This document shows, piece by piece, positions 16,060 through 25,731 of a DNA stretch of 64,000 bases; the stretch's first letter is position 1; each line of letters starts with the position of its first letter. The notes under the pieces were generated by a model. It ran no database searches. It worked only from the letters and a program-made list of their open reading frames with translations, and was not told the DNA's origin. Both the position numbers and the translations under genes were made by a program. The stretch comes from Enterocloster bolteae (lineage in GTDB: Bacteria > Bacillota > Clostridia > Lachnospirales > Lachnospiraceae), in assembly GCF_002234575.2 (NCBI RefSeq), contig NZ_CP022464.2, forward strand, positions 3,596,001 to 3,660,000. The letters run 5' to 3'.

Positions 16060-17780
16060 TAATCTGTAACCTTCTCCACAAAATCTCTCATGTATTGTTC
16101 TGTTTCTGCTGCTGTGGCAAAGCTCATGGCCTTGTCAGCCACTGCCTGAAGCTCCTCCACACTGTACTGGGTAACCATCTTCCTGGCTTTCAGAATGGCG
16201 GATGCGCTCATGCTGAATTCATTGAGTCCAAATGCCAGAAGCAGCGGAATCATCATGGGGTCGCTTGCAGCCTCGCCGCACATGCCTACCATAATGCCCG
16301 CCTCACGGCCGCAGGCAATGATATGCTTAATACTTCTGAGCACAGCCGGATTAAAGGTGGAATAAAGATAGGATACCTTTTTATTGCCCCTGTCAACAGA
16401 CATGGTATACTGGGTCAAATCATTGGTTCCGATGCTGAAGAAGTCCGCTTCCTTTGCAAAGATATCTGCAATCAGGGAAGCTGCTGCTGTCTCCACCATA
16501 ATGCCCACCTGGATGTCCTTGTTGTATGCAATGCCCTTTTCATCCAGTTCCTTCTTGATTTCCTCCACCAGTGCCTTTGCCTGACGGTACTCTTCAATGC
16601 ATGTTACTAACGGAACCATAATACGGATGTTGCCGAATGCGCTTGCCCTTAAAAGCGCCCTCAGCTGCGGCTTATACACATCCTCCCTGCGGTCCAGACA
16701 GAAACGGATTGCCCGGTAGCCCAGAAATGGATTCTCGTCCTTCTCCAGGCCCATGTATGGAATCTCCTTGTCGCCTCCGATATCCAGGGTACGGATGATA
16801 ACCGGCTTTCCGTTCATGGCGGCTGCCACCTTCTTATATGCCTCGAACTGCTCTTCCTCTGTAGGCATGGCGTTTCTGTCCATAAACAAAAACTCGGTGC
16901 GGAACAATCCGATGCCCTCTCCGTCATACTGGAGCACCTTGTCCACGTCCTCGGGCTTTCCAATGTTAGCCACGATTTCCACCTGCACGCCGTCCTTTGT
17001 GACAGAAGGCTTGCCGATATACTTCTCCAGCTCCTTCTTTTCCACCAGGAACTGTTTTCTCTTCTCCTCGTAATCAGCCGTCACAGCCTGGTCCGGGTTC
17101 ACATACACTTCGCCGGTGCTGCCGTCCAGCACCACCTGGTCCCCGTCCTTGACGCCGTCCATAAAGCCTGTGACAGCCACCACAGCCGGAATCTCCAGAG
17201 CCCTAGCCAGGATTGCGCTGTGGGAGGTCTTGCCGCCCAGCTCCGTGACAATACCGGTTACATTGGCGGGATTGATTCCCGCGGTCATGGACGGGGTCAG
17301 ATCCTTTGCCACTATGATGCTGCCTTCGGGCAGGGAGGAGATGTCCACAGACTGGATTCCCATAAGCATCTGCTGCATACGGGTCTTGATGTCGCGCATG
17401 TCCGTGGCTCTCTGCTGCATCAGCTCGTCTCCCATGGAGGCAAACATATCCGCATACATGTTGCACACATTCTCAATGGCGTATTCACTGTTTACGCCGT
17501 CATTCCTGACAGAGTTCTCAATCTCCCCTGTCAGCATGGGGTCTGCCAGAAGCATCATATGTCCCTGCATGATTTCCGCTTCCTTCTCTCCCACCCTGGT
17601 TGCCAGGTCCTCTGCCAGTTTCTCTGTGGCCTTGATGGTCTCGTCCAGCGCTCCCTTAAAACGCTGCACCTCCTCTTCCACATCGTTTACCGCCTGCCTG
17701 GTAATCACCAGCTGGACTTCTTCCACAATCACTGCTTTTCCAATTCCAATTCCTGCAGAAGCGCTTGTTCCCTTGTACAT
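16059..17780 (-). CDS. ptsI: PTS Enzyme I (phosphoenolpyruvate-protein phosphotransferase)
   Basis: 573 residues from ATG at 17780 (AAGGAGG with 9-nt spacing); an in-frame ATG 13 codons earlier has no ribosome site. The N-terminal half has the phospho-histidine in GGKTSHSAILAR (near 189). The C-terminal half is the PEP-binding barrel with GIGLFRTEFLFM, RTLDIGGDK and the active cysteine region GMCGEAASDP. It moves phosphate from PEP to HPr in the cytoplasm and so powers all PTS transport. It lies 59 bp after ptsH, as usual. Confidence 0.97.
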   Translation of the reverse strand: MYKGTSASAGIGIGKAVIVEEVQLVITRQAVNDVEEEVQRFKGALDETIKATEKLAEDLATRVGEKEAEIMQGHMMLLADPMLTGEIENSVRNDGVNSEYAIENVCNMYADMFASMGDELMQQRATDMRDIKTRMQQMLMGIQSVDISSLPEGSIIVAKDLTPSMTAGINPANVTGIVTELGGKTSHSAILARALEIPAVVAVTGFMDGVKDGDQVVLDGSTGEVYVNPDQAVTADYEEKRKQFLVEKKELEKYIGKPSVTKDGVQVEIVANIGKPEDVDKVLQYDGEGIGLFRTEFLFMDRNAMPTEEEQFEAYKKVAAAMNGKPVIIRTLDIGGDKEIPYMGLEKDENPFLGYRAIRFCLDRREDVYKPQLRALLRASAFGNIRIMVPLVTCIEEYRQAKALVEEIKKELDEKGIAYNKDIQVGIMVETAAASLIADIFAKEADFFSIGTNDLTQYTMSVDRGNKKVSYLYSTFNPAVLRSIKHIIACGREAGIMVGMCGEAASDPMMIPLLLAFGLNEFSMSASAILKARKMVTQYSVEELQAVADKAMSFATAAETEQYMRDFVEKVTD

Positions 17781-17839
17781 CCTCTTGTACCTCCTTATTA
17801 AAAATTCATTTATACTCACAACCTTTGGTTGCCGTCAAT

Positions 17840-18103
17840 CTACTCGCCTAACCCGGCCTCCACGATACCAACCATGGCTTCCAGTGCTTCCTCCTCATCT
17901 GGCCCCTCACAGACGAATTCAATCTCGTCTCCAGATTTCACGCAAGCCCCAAGGACGCTTAATACACTTTTGGCATTGGCCGTGGTGGTGCGCACCTTGA
18001 AGGATATTTTTGATTTATAACGCAGCGCCTCCTTGCAGAGGACTCCCGCCGGACGCAGGTGCAGACCGGATGGATTCTTGATTACAGTTGTTTTGCTTAC
18101 CAT
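17840..18103 (-). CDS. ptsH: HPr phosphocarrier, general copy
   Basis: 87 residues. The active site reads NPSGLHLRPAGVLCKEA with the phospho-histidine near 15, and Leu replaces the usual Ala after it. The regulatory serine lies in NAKSVLSVLGA near 46. Adjacent to ptsI, hence the presumed main HPr, accepting phosphate from Enzyme I and handing it to EIIA proteins. Being downstream of cdaR, it may be co-transcribed with the c-di-AMP genes. Confidence 0.92.
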   Translation of the reverse strand: MVSKTTVIKNPSGLHLRPAGVLCKEALRYKSKISFKVRTTTANAKSVLSVLGACVKSGDEIEFVCEGPDEEEALEAMVGIVEAGLGE

Positions 18104-18126
18104 TATGCCTCTCTCCTTGCTTTTTG

Positions 18127-19470
18127 TTACTGACCGGGCTCTGCCTTGGACGTACTGGCAGGACCTTCTGATGTCTCACTTTCTGTCCCTTCCTGGCTCT
18201 CATCTGTACTGGCCGCAGTACTGTCAGCCGACGGCCCTTTTTCTGTCACAGTCACCTGGATACGGTCGTAGCTCACCAGTTCATAGGCATCGCCCAGCTG
18301 GAACGTAATCTCCCCGCTGTTCTCTCCCGGAACCATATCCTCCACATCCATCTCAGCGCCCAGAGCGGCAGCCGAAAGCTGGTCCAGATCTTCCTTCAGG
18401 CCTCTTATGACCACATTCACAGAATCCCTGTCATACTGGTATTCATAATCGCTGTGGTATCCCACCCGCTTAATCTGGCTTGTTTTAAGCTCAAATGTCC
18501 TGCTCTCCAAAGCCTCCACCTTGATGACAACCTTCACCTCTTTGGATGATTCGTCCGAAAGGTACACTCCCTCCGGCAGATACTGGCTGATATCCAGGGT
18601 AACTTCCTTATCCCCTGTGGCTCCGTCCATATTCAGCTCAGAGCTTGGGATGGTAATGGAATTAATATTGGCCAAATCGGATTTCAGACCATTGACAGCC
18701 ACAGAAGGACGGCTGCTCTCTATCCCCGTATACCGGTATCCGTCCGCCACCCTGCCCTCCGGCTCAAAGTTCAGCACCAGGCTCTTGCGCTTGAGAATCG
18801 GCATGGTATAATCCACACTGGAGCGGCTGAATGTGATGCGCTCGTCAGTGGGTATCTCATTTTCATTGGCGTCAAAGCACACCACAGGAGCGCTGTCTGA
18901 CAGGTTGGAGTCAGCGCCGTCCACATTGATCACAATTCCCACCGCGCTGATCTGCCCCACCACGGACATGGGACCGCTGACATTTATATAATTCGGTGAA
19001 ACAGAAGGTGTTCCCTTATCGTATCCTTCGGCAGCTTCCCCTATGACCTTGGCCCTAATCTCAAAGGACTTGCGCTGCAGATCCTCTGTCTTGACGCGGA
19101 TAACTCCCGGCTTTGCCACCGGAGTGTCCAAAAGACGTCTGTTGTTCTTAACCTCTATCTTCACCGGCACTGCGCCCGTGGGTTCATATATATCGGCCAA
19201 ATCTATATAGGCCCTGAAATCCGAGGCGCTGATGCCTGCCTTATCCAGTGTCCTTACACGGTAGCTGACGGTAACAGTATCCTTATCCGTCAGCAGCTCA
19301 TATGTCTTGCCGTTGGATGTCAGGATTCCTTCGTTGACAATATCTAACGGCACCTCCTTTGAATCTGAGTCCTCCGGGTTATTGATATTCACCACTGCCA
19401 GCCAAACAAAAAATGCCAGGAAGACAGAAAGTACTTTAAGCCCAATATTGTTAGACAGCTTTTTTTCCAT
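18127..19470 (-). CDS. cdaR: CdaR/YbbR-domain regulator of CdaA
   Basis: 447 residues. One N-terminal membrane helix (about 9-26) is followed by several YbbR repeats outside the membrane and a Ser/Thr/Glu-rich tail (about 415-447). CdaR-type proteins bind the diadenylate cyclase CdaA and modulate c-di-AMP production. It overlaps cdaA by 20 bp. The usual third partner GlmM is not next in line; ptsH follows instead. Confidence 0.9.
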   Translation of the reverse strand: MEKKLSNNIGLKVLSVFLAFFVWLAVVNINNPEDSDSKEVPLDIVNEGILTSNGKTYELLTDKDTVTVSYRVRTLDKAGISASDFRAYIDLADIYEPTGAVPVKIEVKNNRRLLDTPVAKPGVIRVKTEDLQRKSFEIRAKVIGEAAEGYDKGTPSVSPNYINVSGPMSVVGQISAVGIVINVDGADSNLSDSAPVVCFDANENEIPTDERITFSRSSVDYTMPILKRKSLVLNFEPEGRVADGYRYTGIESSRPSVAVNGLKSDLANINSITIPSSELNMDGATGDKEVTLDISQYLPEGVYLSDESSKEVKVVIKVEALESRTFELKTSQIKRVGYHSDYEYQYDRDSVNVVIRGLKEDLDQLSAAALGAEMDVEDMVPGENSGEITFQLGDAYELVSYDRIQVTVTEKGPSADSTAASTDESQEGTESETSEGPASTSKAEPGQ

Positions 19471-20320
19471 TCTTCAGCCTTCCCTTCCATATTTTCAATC
19501 GGTTCAATGAAACAGTCTCCTCTTTCACATTGGAAAGTACCTTTTTGAGGCTTTCTGCATCTGGTATCCTGGACAGCACTCCTCCTTCTGCTACCGATAC
19601 CCTTCCGGTTTCCTCCGACACCACGATGGTAATACTGTCCGTGGATTCACTTACACCCACAGCGGCCCTGTGGCGCGTGCCCAGGTCCTTGCTGATGCTC
19701 ATGTTATCAGTCAGCGGCAGATAACAGGTGGCCGCTGTAATGCGGTTGCCCCTGATAACCACTGCCCCGTCGTGAAGAGGTGTGTTGTGTTCAAAAATAT
19801 TAATCAGCAGCTGGCTGGTGACCAGTCCGTTGATTTCAATTCCCGTCCTCTCTATCTCCTTAAGGGAAGAACCGCGCTCAATCACCATCAGGGCGCCTGT
19901 CTTTACCTTGGCCATCTCAAAAGTGGCCCGTACCAGCTCGTTGATAGTCTTATCGTTAAAGCCCTGGTTATCCTTGCCCTCGTCAAAAGAAAAGAGATAG
20001 GACATGTAATTGCGGCTTCCCAGCTGCTCCAGAGCCTTGCGAAGCTCAGGCTGGAATATAACCAGAAGGGCCGTCACCGCAATGGTAGTGGTATTCTCCA
20101 GAATCCACAATATGGTAGTCAGATGAAGCACGGCGGCAAACAGCACAAACACCAGGATAACCAGAAGTCCTTTTAACAGGTTCCAGGCCCTGGTGTTCTT
20201 AATCCACACCAGAAGTTCATAGACCAGAAAGGAAATAATCACGATTTCCAGAATATTCCCCACTGATATCCTTGGCAGCAGCGACAGCCAGGATGTCACT
20301 TTTACCAGTATTTCCGCCAT
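19451..20320 (-). CDS. cdaA: diadenylate cyclase CdaA
   Basis: 289 residues. Three membrane helices occupy about 1-85, followed by the DAC domain with the two catalytic motifs: PLHDGAVVIRGNRI (DGA) and LGTRHRAAVGVSE (RHR). It joins two ATP into c-di-AMP, which controls potassium uptake and osmotic balance in Firmicutes. The neighbouring cdaR and two upstream membrane-protein genes form one tightly packed unit with it. Confidence 0.95.
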   Translation of the reverse strand: MAEILVKVTSWLSLLPRISVGNILEIVIISFLVYELLVWIKNTRAWNLLKGLLVILVFVLFAAVLHLTTILWILENTTTIAVTALLVIFQPELRKALEQLGSRNYMSYLFSFDEGKDNQGFNDKTINELVRATFEMAKVKTGALMVIERGSSLKEIERTGIEINGLVTSQLLINIFEHNTPLHDGAVVIRGNRITAATCYLPLTDNMSISKDLGTRHRAAVGVSESTDSITIVVSEETGRVSVAEGGVLSRIPDAESLKKVLSNVKEETVSLNRLKIWKGRLKNGKKAV

Positions 20321-20351
20321 ACTCTCACCTCCTTACGTTCACTTTTTTTCA

Positions 20352-21311
20352 TTAATAAGAATTTCTCTCCCTTGTGCCGCGTTTATGGGTACTGATTTTC
20401 TGTACCTTCACATCCGGGGTGCTCACGGTCATCTTGGGCACCGCCTTCACATAATAATAATAATCATCGTCCTCGAACTGCACATATTCGGTCCGGGTAT
20501 AATCCACAGACAGGACAAAAAAATTGAACACAGCCGCTATGGCTGCCGATAAAACAAGTCCCAGAATCATCTGACCCACGGGAACAGATACCCCAAACAC
20601 GAAATCTCCCACAAATATGGCCAGAAGCTCCGCCACGGCACCTGCCACAATGGCAACCACCCATGCGTAATCCATGGACAGCCTGCGTATGAGATACACC
20701 ACAATGATTCCCACCGCGCAGGTGGCAATCATAACCATCATGGTCTGGTTAAAGAGCACGGATTTAAGAATCTGGCTGTATTTCTGTACAATATCCACGG
20801 AGCCGTCGCTGGCAGCCAGGATGCCCGCATTCTGCTTCACATATATGAGCAGGTAATACAGGAACACGCCGCATCCGACGGGAATCACAGATGCCAGGCT
20901 TCCACCCAGTCCAACCAGCAAAGGAACCACATAGGGAATCTTAAACAGGAAGGCAAGGGGTGTCAGAACCATCAGATAACTGTCCCCGGGCTTGAATCCG
21001 TAATAAAGAATGGCAATGGTCAGTATGAGCACAATGGCAATCAGGGCCATCTCCAGTGAAACCGCATATACATGGGCAATCATCAGGCAGCCCGCCAGGA
21101 ACACGATGGCGCCGTAAGGCAGGAATGCGCTGACCAGACAGACCGGAAGAATAACCAAAGGACTTTTAAGCTTTGCCATATATCCGATATTCGTGTTAAG
21201 GCTTACCATGGTGCAGAGCGCAAACAGGAAGCGCACTACCGGCTGTATTCCGTAACTGTAGCGGTTGTAAAATCGTTTCAGATGTTCTTTCCATAGCAGA
21301 AGACTTGTCAT
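20352..21311 (-). CDS. unknown polytopic membrane protein upstream of cdaA
   Basis: 319 residues from ATG at 21311, which has GGAGG 8-10 nt upstream and overlaps the previous stop by 4 bp. An in-frame ATG further up would give a non-membrane Arg/Gln-rich head inside the neighbouring gene and is rejected. About eight hydrophobic helices are visible, then a cytoplasmic tail with an acidic-tyrosine cluster (FEDDDYYYYVKAVPK). I do not recognise a named family. The strict coupling to the 144-residue protein and to cdaA suggests a role tied to c-di-AMP or wall growth; this is inference. Confidence 0.75.
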   Translation of the reverse strand: MTSLLLWKEHLKRFYNRYSYGIQPVVRFLFALCTMVSLNTNIGYMAKLKSPLVILPVCLVSAFLPYGAIVFLAGCLMIAHVYAVSLEMALIAIVLILTIAILYYGFKPGDSYLMVLTPLAFLFKIPYVVPLLVGLGGSLASVIPVGCGVFLYYLLIYVKQNAGILAASDGSVDIVQKYSQILKSVLFNQTMMVMIATCAVGIIVVYLIRRLSMDYAWVVAIVAGAVAELLAIFVGDFVFGVSVPVGQMILGLVLSAAIAAVFNFFVLSVDYTRTEYVQFEDDDYYYYVKAVPKMTVSTPDVKVQKISTHKRGTRERNSY

Positions 21312-21742
21312 CGAACCCTTCCTCCTCTGTTGTCCTTGGTCCTGTCGGTCCTGTCTTTGTTGTCGTACTTCTTGACCAGGTGTCTCAGTCTGGAGGCATA
21401 CATGGTCTGGGAACGGGACGCGTAGTCGTACCTTTTGGAATATACTATCCAGGTCACAAACAGGTAAAACGCCAGTCCCCCCACATAAAGGATGCCCCAG
21501 TTCCTGCCGCACTCAAGCAGTTCTTCTATGCTCATGCCGCCCAACAGCACGTCCAGTTTGTAGAGGATCCACAGAAGCAGCATCAGCAGGTAGCAGAAGG
21601 TATAACCGAAAAAGGAGCGGAACATCTGTCCGCCGACATAATCCTTTTTAAAATAACGGTTAATGGGAAATATCTTCCTGCCCTCATTCTTTTCAAATAT
21701 GGCCAGCCCAGTCATATATCTGACCTTTTCTTCGTTCAGCAT
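21308..21742 (-). CDS. unknown small membrane protein heading the cda-pts operon
   Basis: 144 residues with two clear hydrophobic segments (about 44-62 and 84-102) and a highly charged C-terminus rich in Lys, Arg and Asp. No family recognised. It is first in an eight-gene unit (this gene, the 319-residue protein, cdaA, cdaR, ptsH, ptsI, polymerase-like gene). Start has AGAGG 7 nt upstream. Confidence 0.7.
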   Translation of the reverse strand: MLNEEKVRYMTGLAIFEKNEGRKIFPINRYFKKDYVGGQMFRSFFGYTFCYLLMLLLWILYKLDVLLGGMSIEELLECGRNWGILYVGGLAFYLFVTWIVYSKRYDYASRSQTMYASRLRHLVKKYDNKDRTDRTKDNRGGRVR

Positions 21743-21780
21743 ACAGGTACCTCTTAGGCTTTTTCATAACATATCAATTT

Positions 21781-21809
21781 AGTATACCACAACTTTTTCA
21801 GATTTGCGA
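21781..21809 (-). promoter_or_regulatory. extended -10 promoter of cda-pts operon
   Basis: Minus-strand TGGTATACT gives a TGn extended -10 (TATACT at 21786-21781). The hexamer 17 nt upstream, TCGCAA (21809-21804), is a poor -35, which the extended -10 may offset. Confidence 0.6.
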
Positions 21810-21868
21810 CACTATAAATCAATTTTTATGATTTTGTAAGGAACTGGAATTTGCCTTAAGAAACCGCC

Positions 21869-24010
21869 CTATTTTCCCACCAGCACCACCACGGTTCTGG
21901 GACGAATCCTGAATCCGTCTGCCCCCAGGGGACCCGGACAAGGCGTATCCTCCCAGGTGTCTGCTGCCAGCTCCCATTTCATTCCGTCCGGTAGTACAGG
22001 CAGCTCCACATCAAGCTCCTCCCAATATGCATTGGACGCAATGTACACGGTCTGAGGGCCTTTTCCCGCCTCCCGGCCGGCAAACATGACTCCCACATAG
22101 CGCTCGTACTCCGCAAAGGAACTGCACCAGGGCTTTACTCCGTGAAAGCTCACATCCGGGAAACCGCAGGCCCCGCCGCTCACATTGGCGCGCACCAGGC
22201 GGTGGGTCTTACGGAACCGTATCATATATTGGAAGAAACTAAATATATCCCTATACTTCCCCAGCCGTCCCCAGTCCAGCCATGAAATTTCATTGTCCTG
22301 GCAATAGGCATTATTATTGCCGAACTGGGTGTTGCAGAACTCATCTCCCGCCAGAAACATAGGGATTCCCCTGCTGCACATGAGAAGGGCGCAGGCGTTT
22401 CGCACCATGCGCCGCCTCAGGGCTTCCACCTGAGGATCGTCTGTTTCCCCCTCTGTGCCGCAGTTCCAGCTGTTGTTGTCATTGGCACCGTCCGTGTTGT
22501 TCCATCCGTTTGATTCGTTGTGCTTTACATTGTAGGAAAACAGATCGTAAAGGGTAAAACCGTCATGGCAGGTAATGAAATTCACGGATGCGTTCTTCCT
22601 GTCATGGTCCGCATATATATCCCTGGAGCCGGCGATTCGCAGGGCAGCCGCCTGCGCCATGCCCTGGTCCCCCTTGATATGGCGGCGCATATCGTCCCTG
22701 TACCTGCCGTTCCACTCTGCCCAGCGGTTCCAGGACGGGAAGGTCCCCACCTGATAAAGACCGTCCGCATCCCATGCCTCGGCTATGAGCTTGACATCCC
22801 CCAGAATGGGGTCAAAGGCAAGGCTCTGAAGCAGGGGCGGCTTGCTCATGGGCGTGCCGTCCTCGTTGCGCCCCATGATGGAGGCCAGATCAAAGCGGAA
22901 CCCGTCAATCCGGTACGCCGTAACCCAATAGCGCAGGCAGTTGAGAATCATCTGCTGGACAATGGGATGATTGCAGTTTAATGTATTGCCGCAGCCGCTG
23001 AAATTGTAGTAGTATCCCTCAGGAGTCAGCAGATAATATATATTATTGTCAAATCCTTTAAATGAAAAGAAGGGTCCGTTTTCATTCCCTTCCGCCGTAT
23101 GGTTGAATACCACATCCAGATAGACCTCTATCCCGTGCTGGTTGAACACCTGTATCAGGTTTTTAAGTTCATTGCCCTCCCGGTTGTACTCTGTACCGGC
23201 CGCGTAGCTGGTGTTGGGCGAAAAAAAGCTTACGGTGTTGTATCCCCAGTAATTATAAAGCTTACGGCCGTCCACCTCCCGGTAATCCTGCATCTCGTCG
23301 AATTCAAATATGGGCATCAGCTCCACCACGTTCACGCCCAGCTCCAGCAGATAGGGAAGCTTTTCCACCAATCCCTCAAAGGTTCCCGGATGAAGTACGG
23401 CTGAGGATCCGTGCATGGTAAATCCCCTTACATGAAGTTCATAAATGATTAAATCCTCCATGGGGGTCAGGGGCTGGGCCATATCCGCCCAGTCAAAGTC
23501 ATCCCTGACCACCCTGGCCTTATAGTGCTGGCATCCCGGCAGCGGTTCCCCCCACCGGCTCTGTCCGGTAACCGCCTTGGCATAGGGGTCCAGCAGATAC
23601 CTGGTCTTATCAAATATAAGCCCTTTTTCCGGTTCATATGGACCGTCCACCCGGTACGCATACTCAAATTCACCGATATCCAGCCGGAACACAATCATGG
23701 AGTACACATTGCCGATGCGGTAATGCTTTGGAAAGGGCAGGACCGCATAAGGCTCCTCCTCTGTCCGCCGAAACAGCAAAAGCTCAATATCTGTGGCTCC
23801 ATGGGAATACACTGTAAAATTGACTCCCCCGGGTATGGCGGTGGCTCCGTTGATCTCATAGAATCCCGGCCTGACCGCGTATCCTCCCACGTAATCCATG
23901 GGTACCAGGTGAATGGTGCCGGGCAGGGCCAGATGGTCGATACAGTTTGTTTTTTTGTCCCATGTTATGCCGTCTGCGGGGCCGGCAGCTTTCTTTCCCT
24001 TATCCTCCAT
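21869..24010 (-). CDS. glgX: glycogen debranching enzyme, isoamylase/GlgX type
   Basis: 713 residues. A CBM48-like N-terminal domain (about 40-150) precedes a GH13 barrel with the four conserved regions: DVVFNHTAEGN, GFRFDLASIM (nucleophile Asp), LIAEAWDADG (acid Glu) and FITCHDGFTLYD. It cleaves alpha-1,6 branches of glycogen or limit dextrins. FITCHDG has Cys where most GlgX have Ala. It is alone, behind its own promoter, without other glg genes. Start has AGGAGG 5-6 nt upstream. Confidence 0.9.
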   Translation of the reverse strand: MEDKGKKAAGPADGITWDKKTNCIDHLALPGTIHLVPMDYVGGYAVRPGFYEINGATAIPGGVNFTVYSHGATDIELLLFRRTEEEPYAVLPFPKHYRIGNVYSMIVFRLDIGEFEYAYRVDGPYEPEKGLIFDKTRYLLDPYAKAVTGQSRWGEPLPGCQHYKARVVRDDFDWADMAQPLTPMEDLIIYELHVRGFTMHGSSAVLHPGTFEGLVEKLPYLLELGVNVVELMPIFEFDEMQDYREVDGRKLYNYWGYNTVSFFSPNTSYAAGTEYNREGNELKNLIQVFNQHGIEVYLDVVFNHTAEGNENGPFFSFKGFDNNIYYLLTPEGYYYNFSGCGNTLNCNHPIVQQMILNCLRYWVTAYRIDGFRFDLASIMGRNEDGTPMSKPPLLQSLAFDPILGDVKLIAEAWDADGLYQVGTFPSWNRWAEWNGRYRDDMRRHIKGDQGMAQAAALRIAGSRDIYADHDRKNASVNFITCHDGFTLYDLFSYNVKHNESNGWNNTDGANDNNSWNCGTEGETDDPQVEALRRRMVRNACALLMCSRGIPMFLAGDEFCNTQFGNNNAYCQDNEISWLDWGRLGKYRDIFSFFQYMIRFRKTHRLVRANVSGGACGFPDVSFHGVKPWCSSFAEYERYVGVMFAGREAGKGPQTVYIASNAYWEELDVELPVLPDGMKWELAADTWEDTPCPGPLGADGFRIRPRTVVVLVGK

Positions 24011-24067
24011 ACATTCCTCCTATATGCGCCCTTGTCAGGCTGTTTCAGGTTCAGGCACTGTATTAAC

Positions 24068-24096
24068 AATATACAACATCCCAGGGTATATTACAA
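24068..24096 (-). promoter_or_regulatory. promoter of glgX-like gene
   Basis: TTGTAA (24096-24091), 17-nt spacer, TATATT (24073-24068), about 57 bp before the start codon. Confidence 0.75.
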
Positions 24097-24106
24097 GACT
24101 TGGAAA

Positions 24107-24138
24107 AAGCCGCCGGACCCAAACTGGTCCGGCGGCTT
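24107..24138 (-). terminator. terminator of ETF/nitroreductase operon
   Basis: AAGCCGCCGGACC (24107-24119) and GGTCCGGCGGCTT (24126-24138) are perfect 13-bp arms with a 6-nt loop; the minus transcript then runs into a U stretch. It lies 46 bp past the nitroreductase stop. Confidence 0.92.
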
Positions 24139-24184
24139 CTTCCTTCTGTCTGTTTACACGCTGACAGCTCATCTTATTCTATTT

Positions 24185-24706
24185 CTAATATCTTTCCCAC
24201 TTTATCTTTTCCATGGGCAGCTCATCCAATTGATGGGCAGGCGCCTCTGCATCCGGCATTCCAAGGGTAAGGATGGCTTCCAGCTTATAATTTTCCGGAA
24301 ATCCCAGGCGTTCCCTTACATATTCCTCCGTGGTTATCTCATCCGCGTTCCTGAGCCTGCCCTGGACCCAGCAGCTGCCGATCCCCAGGCTGGATGCCAT
24401 CAGATGCATGTTTGCCATGGCAACGGAACAGTCCTCAATCCACACGTCCTGCTCCTTTTCGTCGCCAATGACAACGATAGCGCACTGTGCTTCCTTCAGC
24501 ATTTTCACGCCTCCCGCCCTGCATCCGGAGAGATCATCCAAGGTCTTTCTCTGGCGCACCACGATAAACTCCCACGGGCGTTTTGCCTTTCCCGACGCCG
24601 ACAAAAGGCCTGCCTGAAGCACTTTCGTAAGACTTTCCTCCGGAATCTCCTCACCGCTGTAGTTCCTGATGCTGCGCCTTCTTCTCATAATCTCTAATAA
24701 ATCCAT
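24185..24706 (-). CDS. nitroreductase-family FMN oxidoreductase
   Basis: 173 residues from ATG at 24706 (AAGGAAG 6 nt upstream); an in-frame ATG ten codons earlier is less likely. The N-terminal RRRRSIRNYSGEEIPEE is the FMN-binding start typical of the family, and LGIGSCWVQGR and the C-terminal LTLGMPDAE segment complete the fold. Such enzymes reduce nitro, quinone or flavin substrates with NAD(P)H; the substrate cannot be named. It is the last gene of a unit with etfA, etfB and an FAD dehydrogenase. Confidence 0.85.
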   Translation of the reverse strand: MDLLEIMRRRRSIRNYSGEEIPEESLTKVLQAGLLSASGKAKRPWEFIVVRQRKTLDDLSGCRAGGVKMLKEAQCAIVVIGDEKEQDVWIEDCSVAMANMHLMASSLGIGSCWVQGRLRNADEITTEEYVRERLGFPENYKLEAILTLGMPDAEAPAHQLDELPMEKIKWERY

Positions 24707-24747
24707 GGTCTTCTTCCTTTCTGCTGCTGCATCCATATGATGCCGGC

Positions 24748-25731
24748 TTACAGTTTCAGATACGCTTCCAGCACATCCTTCATATCGCAGGTCATACCGT
24801 AATCCGCGATATTAAAGATCGGCGCGCTTTCATCCTGGTTGATTGCCACAAAGAGCTTGGTATCCTTAATGCCCTCCGTGTGCTGGATGGCGCCGGATAC
24901 ACCCAGGGAAATGCATACCTTTGGCCGTATCGTAAACCCGGTCTGTCCAATCTGATGCTCAAACGGTATAAATCCAGTGTCTGCCAGAGGCCTGGTGCCT
25001 CCGATTGCTGCTTCCAGCTTTTCAGCAAACGCTTTTAAGAGTGTAAAGTTTTCCTCGCTCTCAGCGCCGCGTCCGCCCACTACCACCACCTCTGCCGCAA
25101 GGATACTGTCCGTATCATTCATTGCAGGGGCGCTTGACATCACCTGAATCCCTGATTCAGGAAGGGTGATATCTTTGTAATATGTGACATCTGCCCTTCT
25201 GCCCTCCTGGGCCTCACAGGGGGTGTACACACCCGGCCTTACCGTCATCATCTGGGGATAAACCCCTTCCTTTGTCACGATGGTAACAAATACGTTTTCC
25301 CCAAAAGAAGGTTTGTTCTGCTTGATGAAAAAGGTCCCGTCCTCCCTGGTATCCACGGCTAATTCCGTACAGTCCGCAGTCATTCCGCAGCCAAGGCGGG
25401 CAGCCACTCTGGAAAAAACGGAGCGGCCCGTGGGGGTAGCCGGAATCAGAACACTGGACGGGTCTATGCGCTTCAGCATTTCCGCCATTGCCTGGCTTAC
25501 CGCATCGTCCTGGAACAGGCAGTTCCTGTCTGTCTCAACGGCATATATCTCGTCAAACCCAAGCTGTTCCAGCTGGGCCACCAAAGCCTTGCAGTCCTCA
25601 GCCAGGACAGCGGCCTGTATCTTTTCTCCGGTGGTCTCTTTGATACAATGAGCTGCGCGGACCAGTTCTGCCACAACGGGTTCTAAGTTCCCATTATAAT
25701 TCTCTGCAAAAACACAAATTCCGTTCGCCAT
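24748..25731 (-). CDS. etfA: electron transfer flavoprotein alpha subunit
   Basis: 327 residues. The C-terminal FAD domain has the standard series GGRGAESEENF, IGQTGFTIRPKV, LGVSGAIQHTEG and AINQDESAPIF. No extra ferredoxin domain is present, in contrast to some bifurcating ETFs. It pairs with EtfB to take electrons from a flavin dehydrogenase. Its start directly abuts the etfB stop. The likely partner is the FAD oxidoreductase two genes upstream. Confidence 0.94.
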   Translation of the reverse strand: MANGICVFAENYNGNLEPVVAELVRAAHCIKETTGEKIQAAVLAEDCKALVAQLEQLGFDEIYAVETDRNCLFQDDAVSQAMAEMLKRIDPSSVLIPATPTGRSVFSRVAARLGCGMTADCTELAVDTREDGTFFIKQNKPSFGENVFVTIVTKEGVYPQMMTVRPGVYTPCEAQEGRRADVTYYKDITLPESGIQVMSSAPAMNDTDSILAAEVVVVGGRGAESEENFTLLKAFAEKLEAAIGGTRPLADTGFIPFEHQIGQTGFTIRPKVCISLGVSGAIQHTEGIKDTKLFVAINQDESAPIFNIADYGMTCDMKDVLEAYLKL

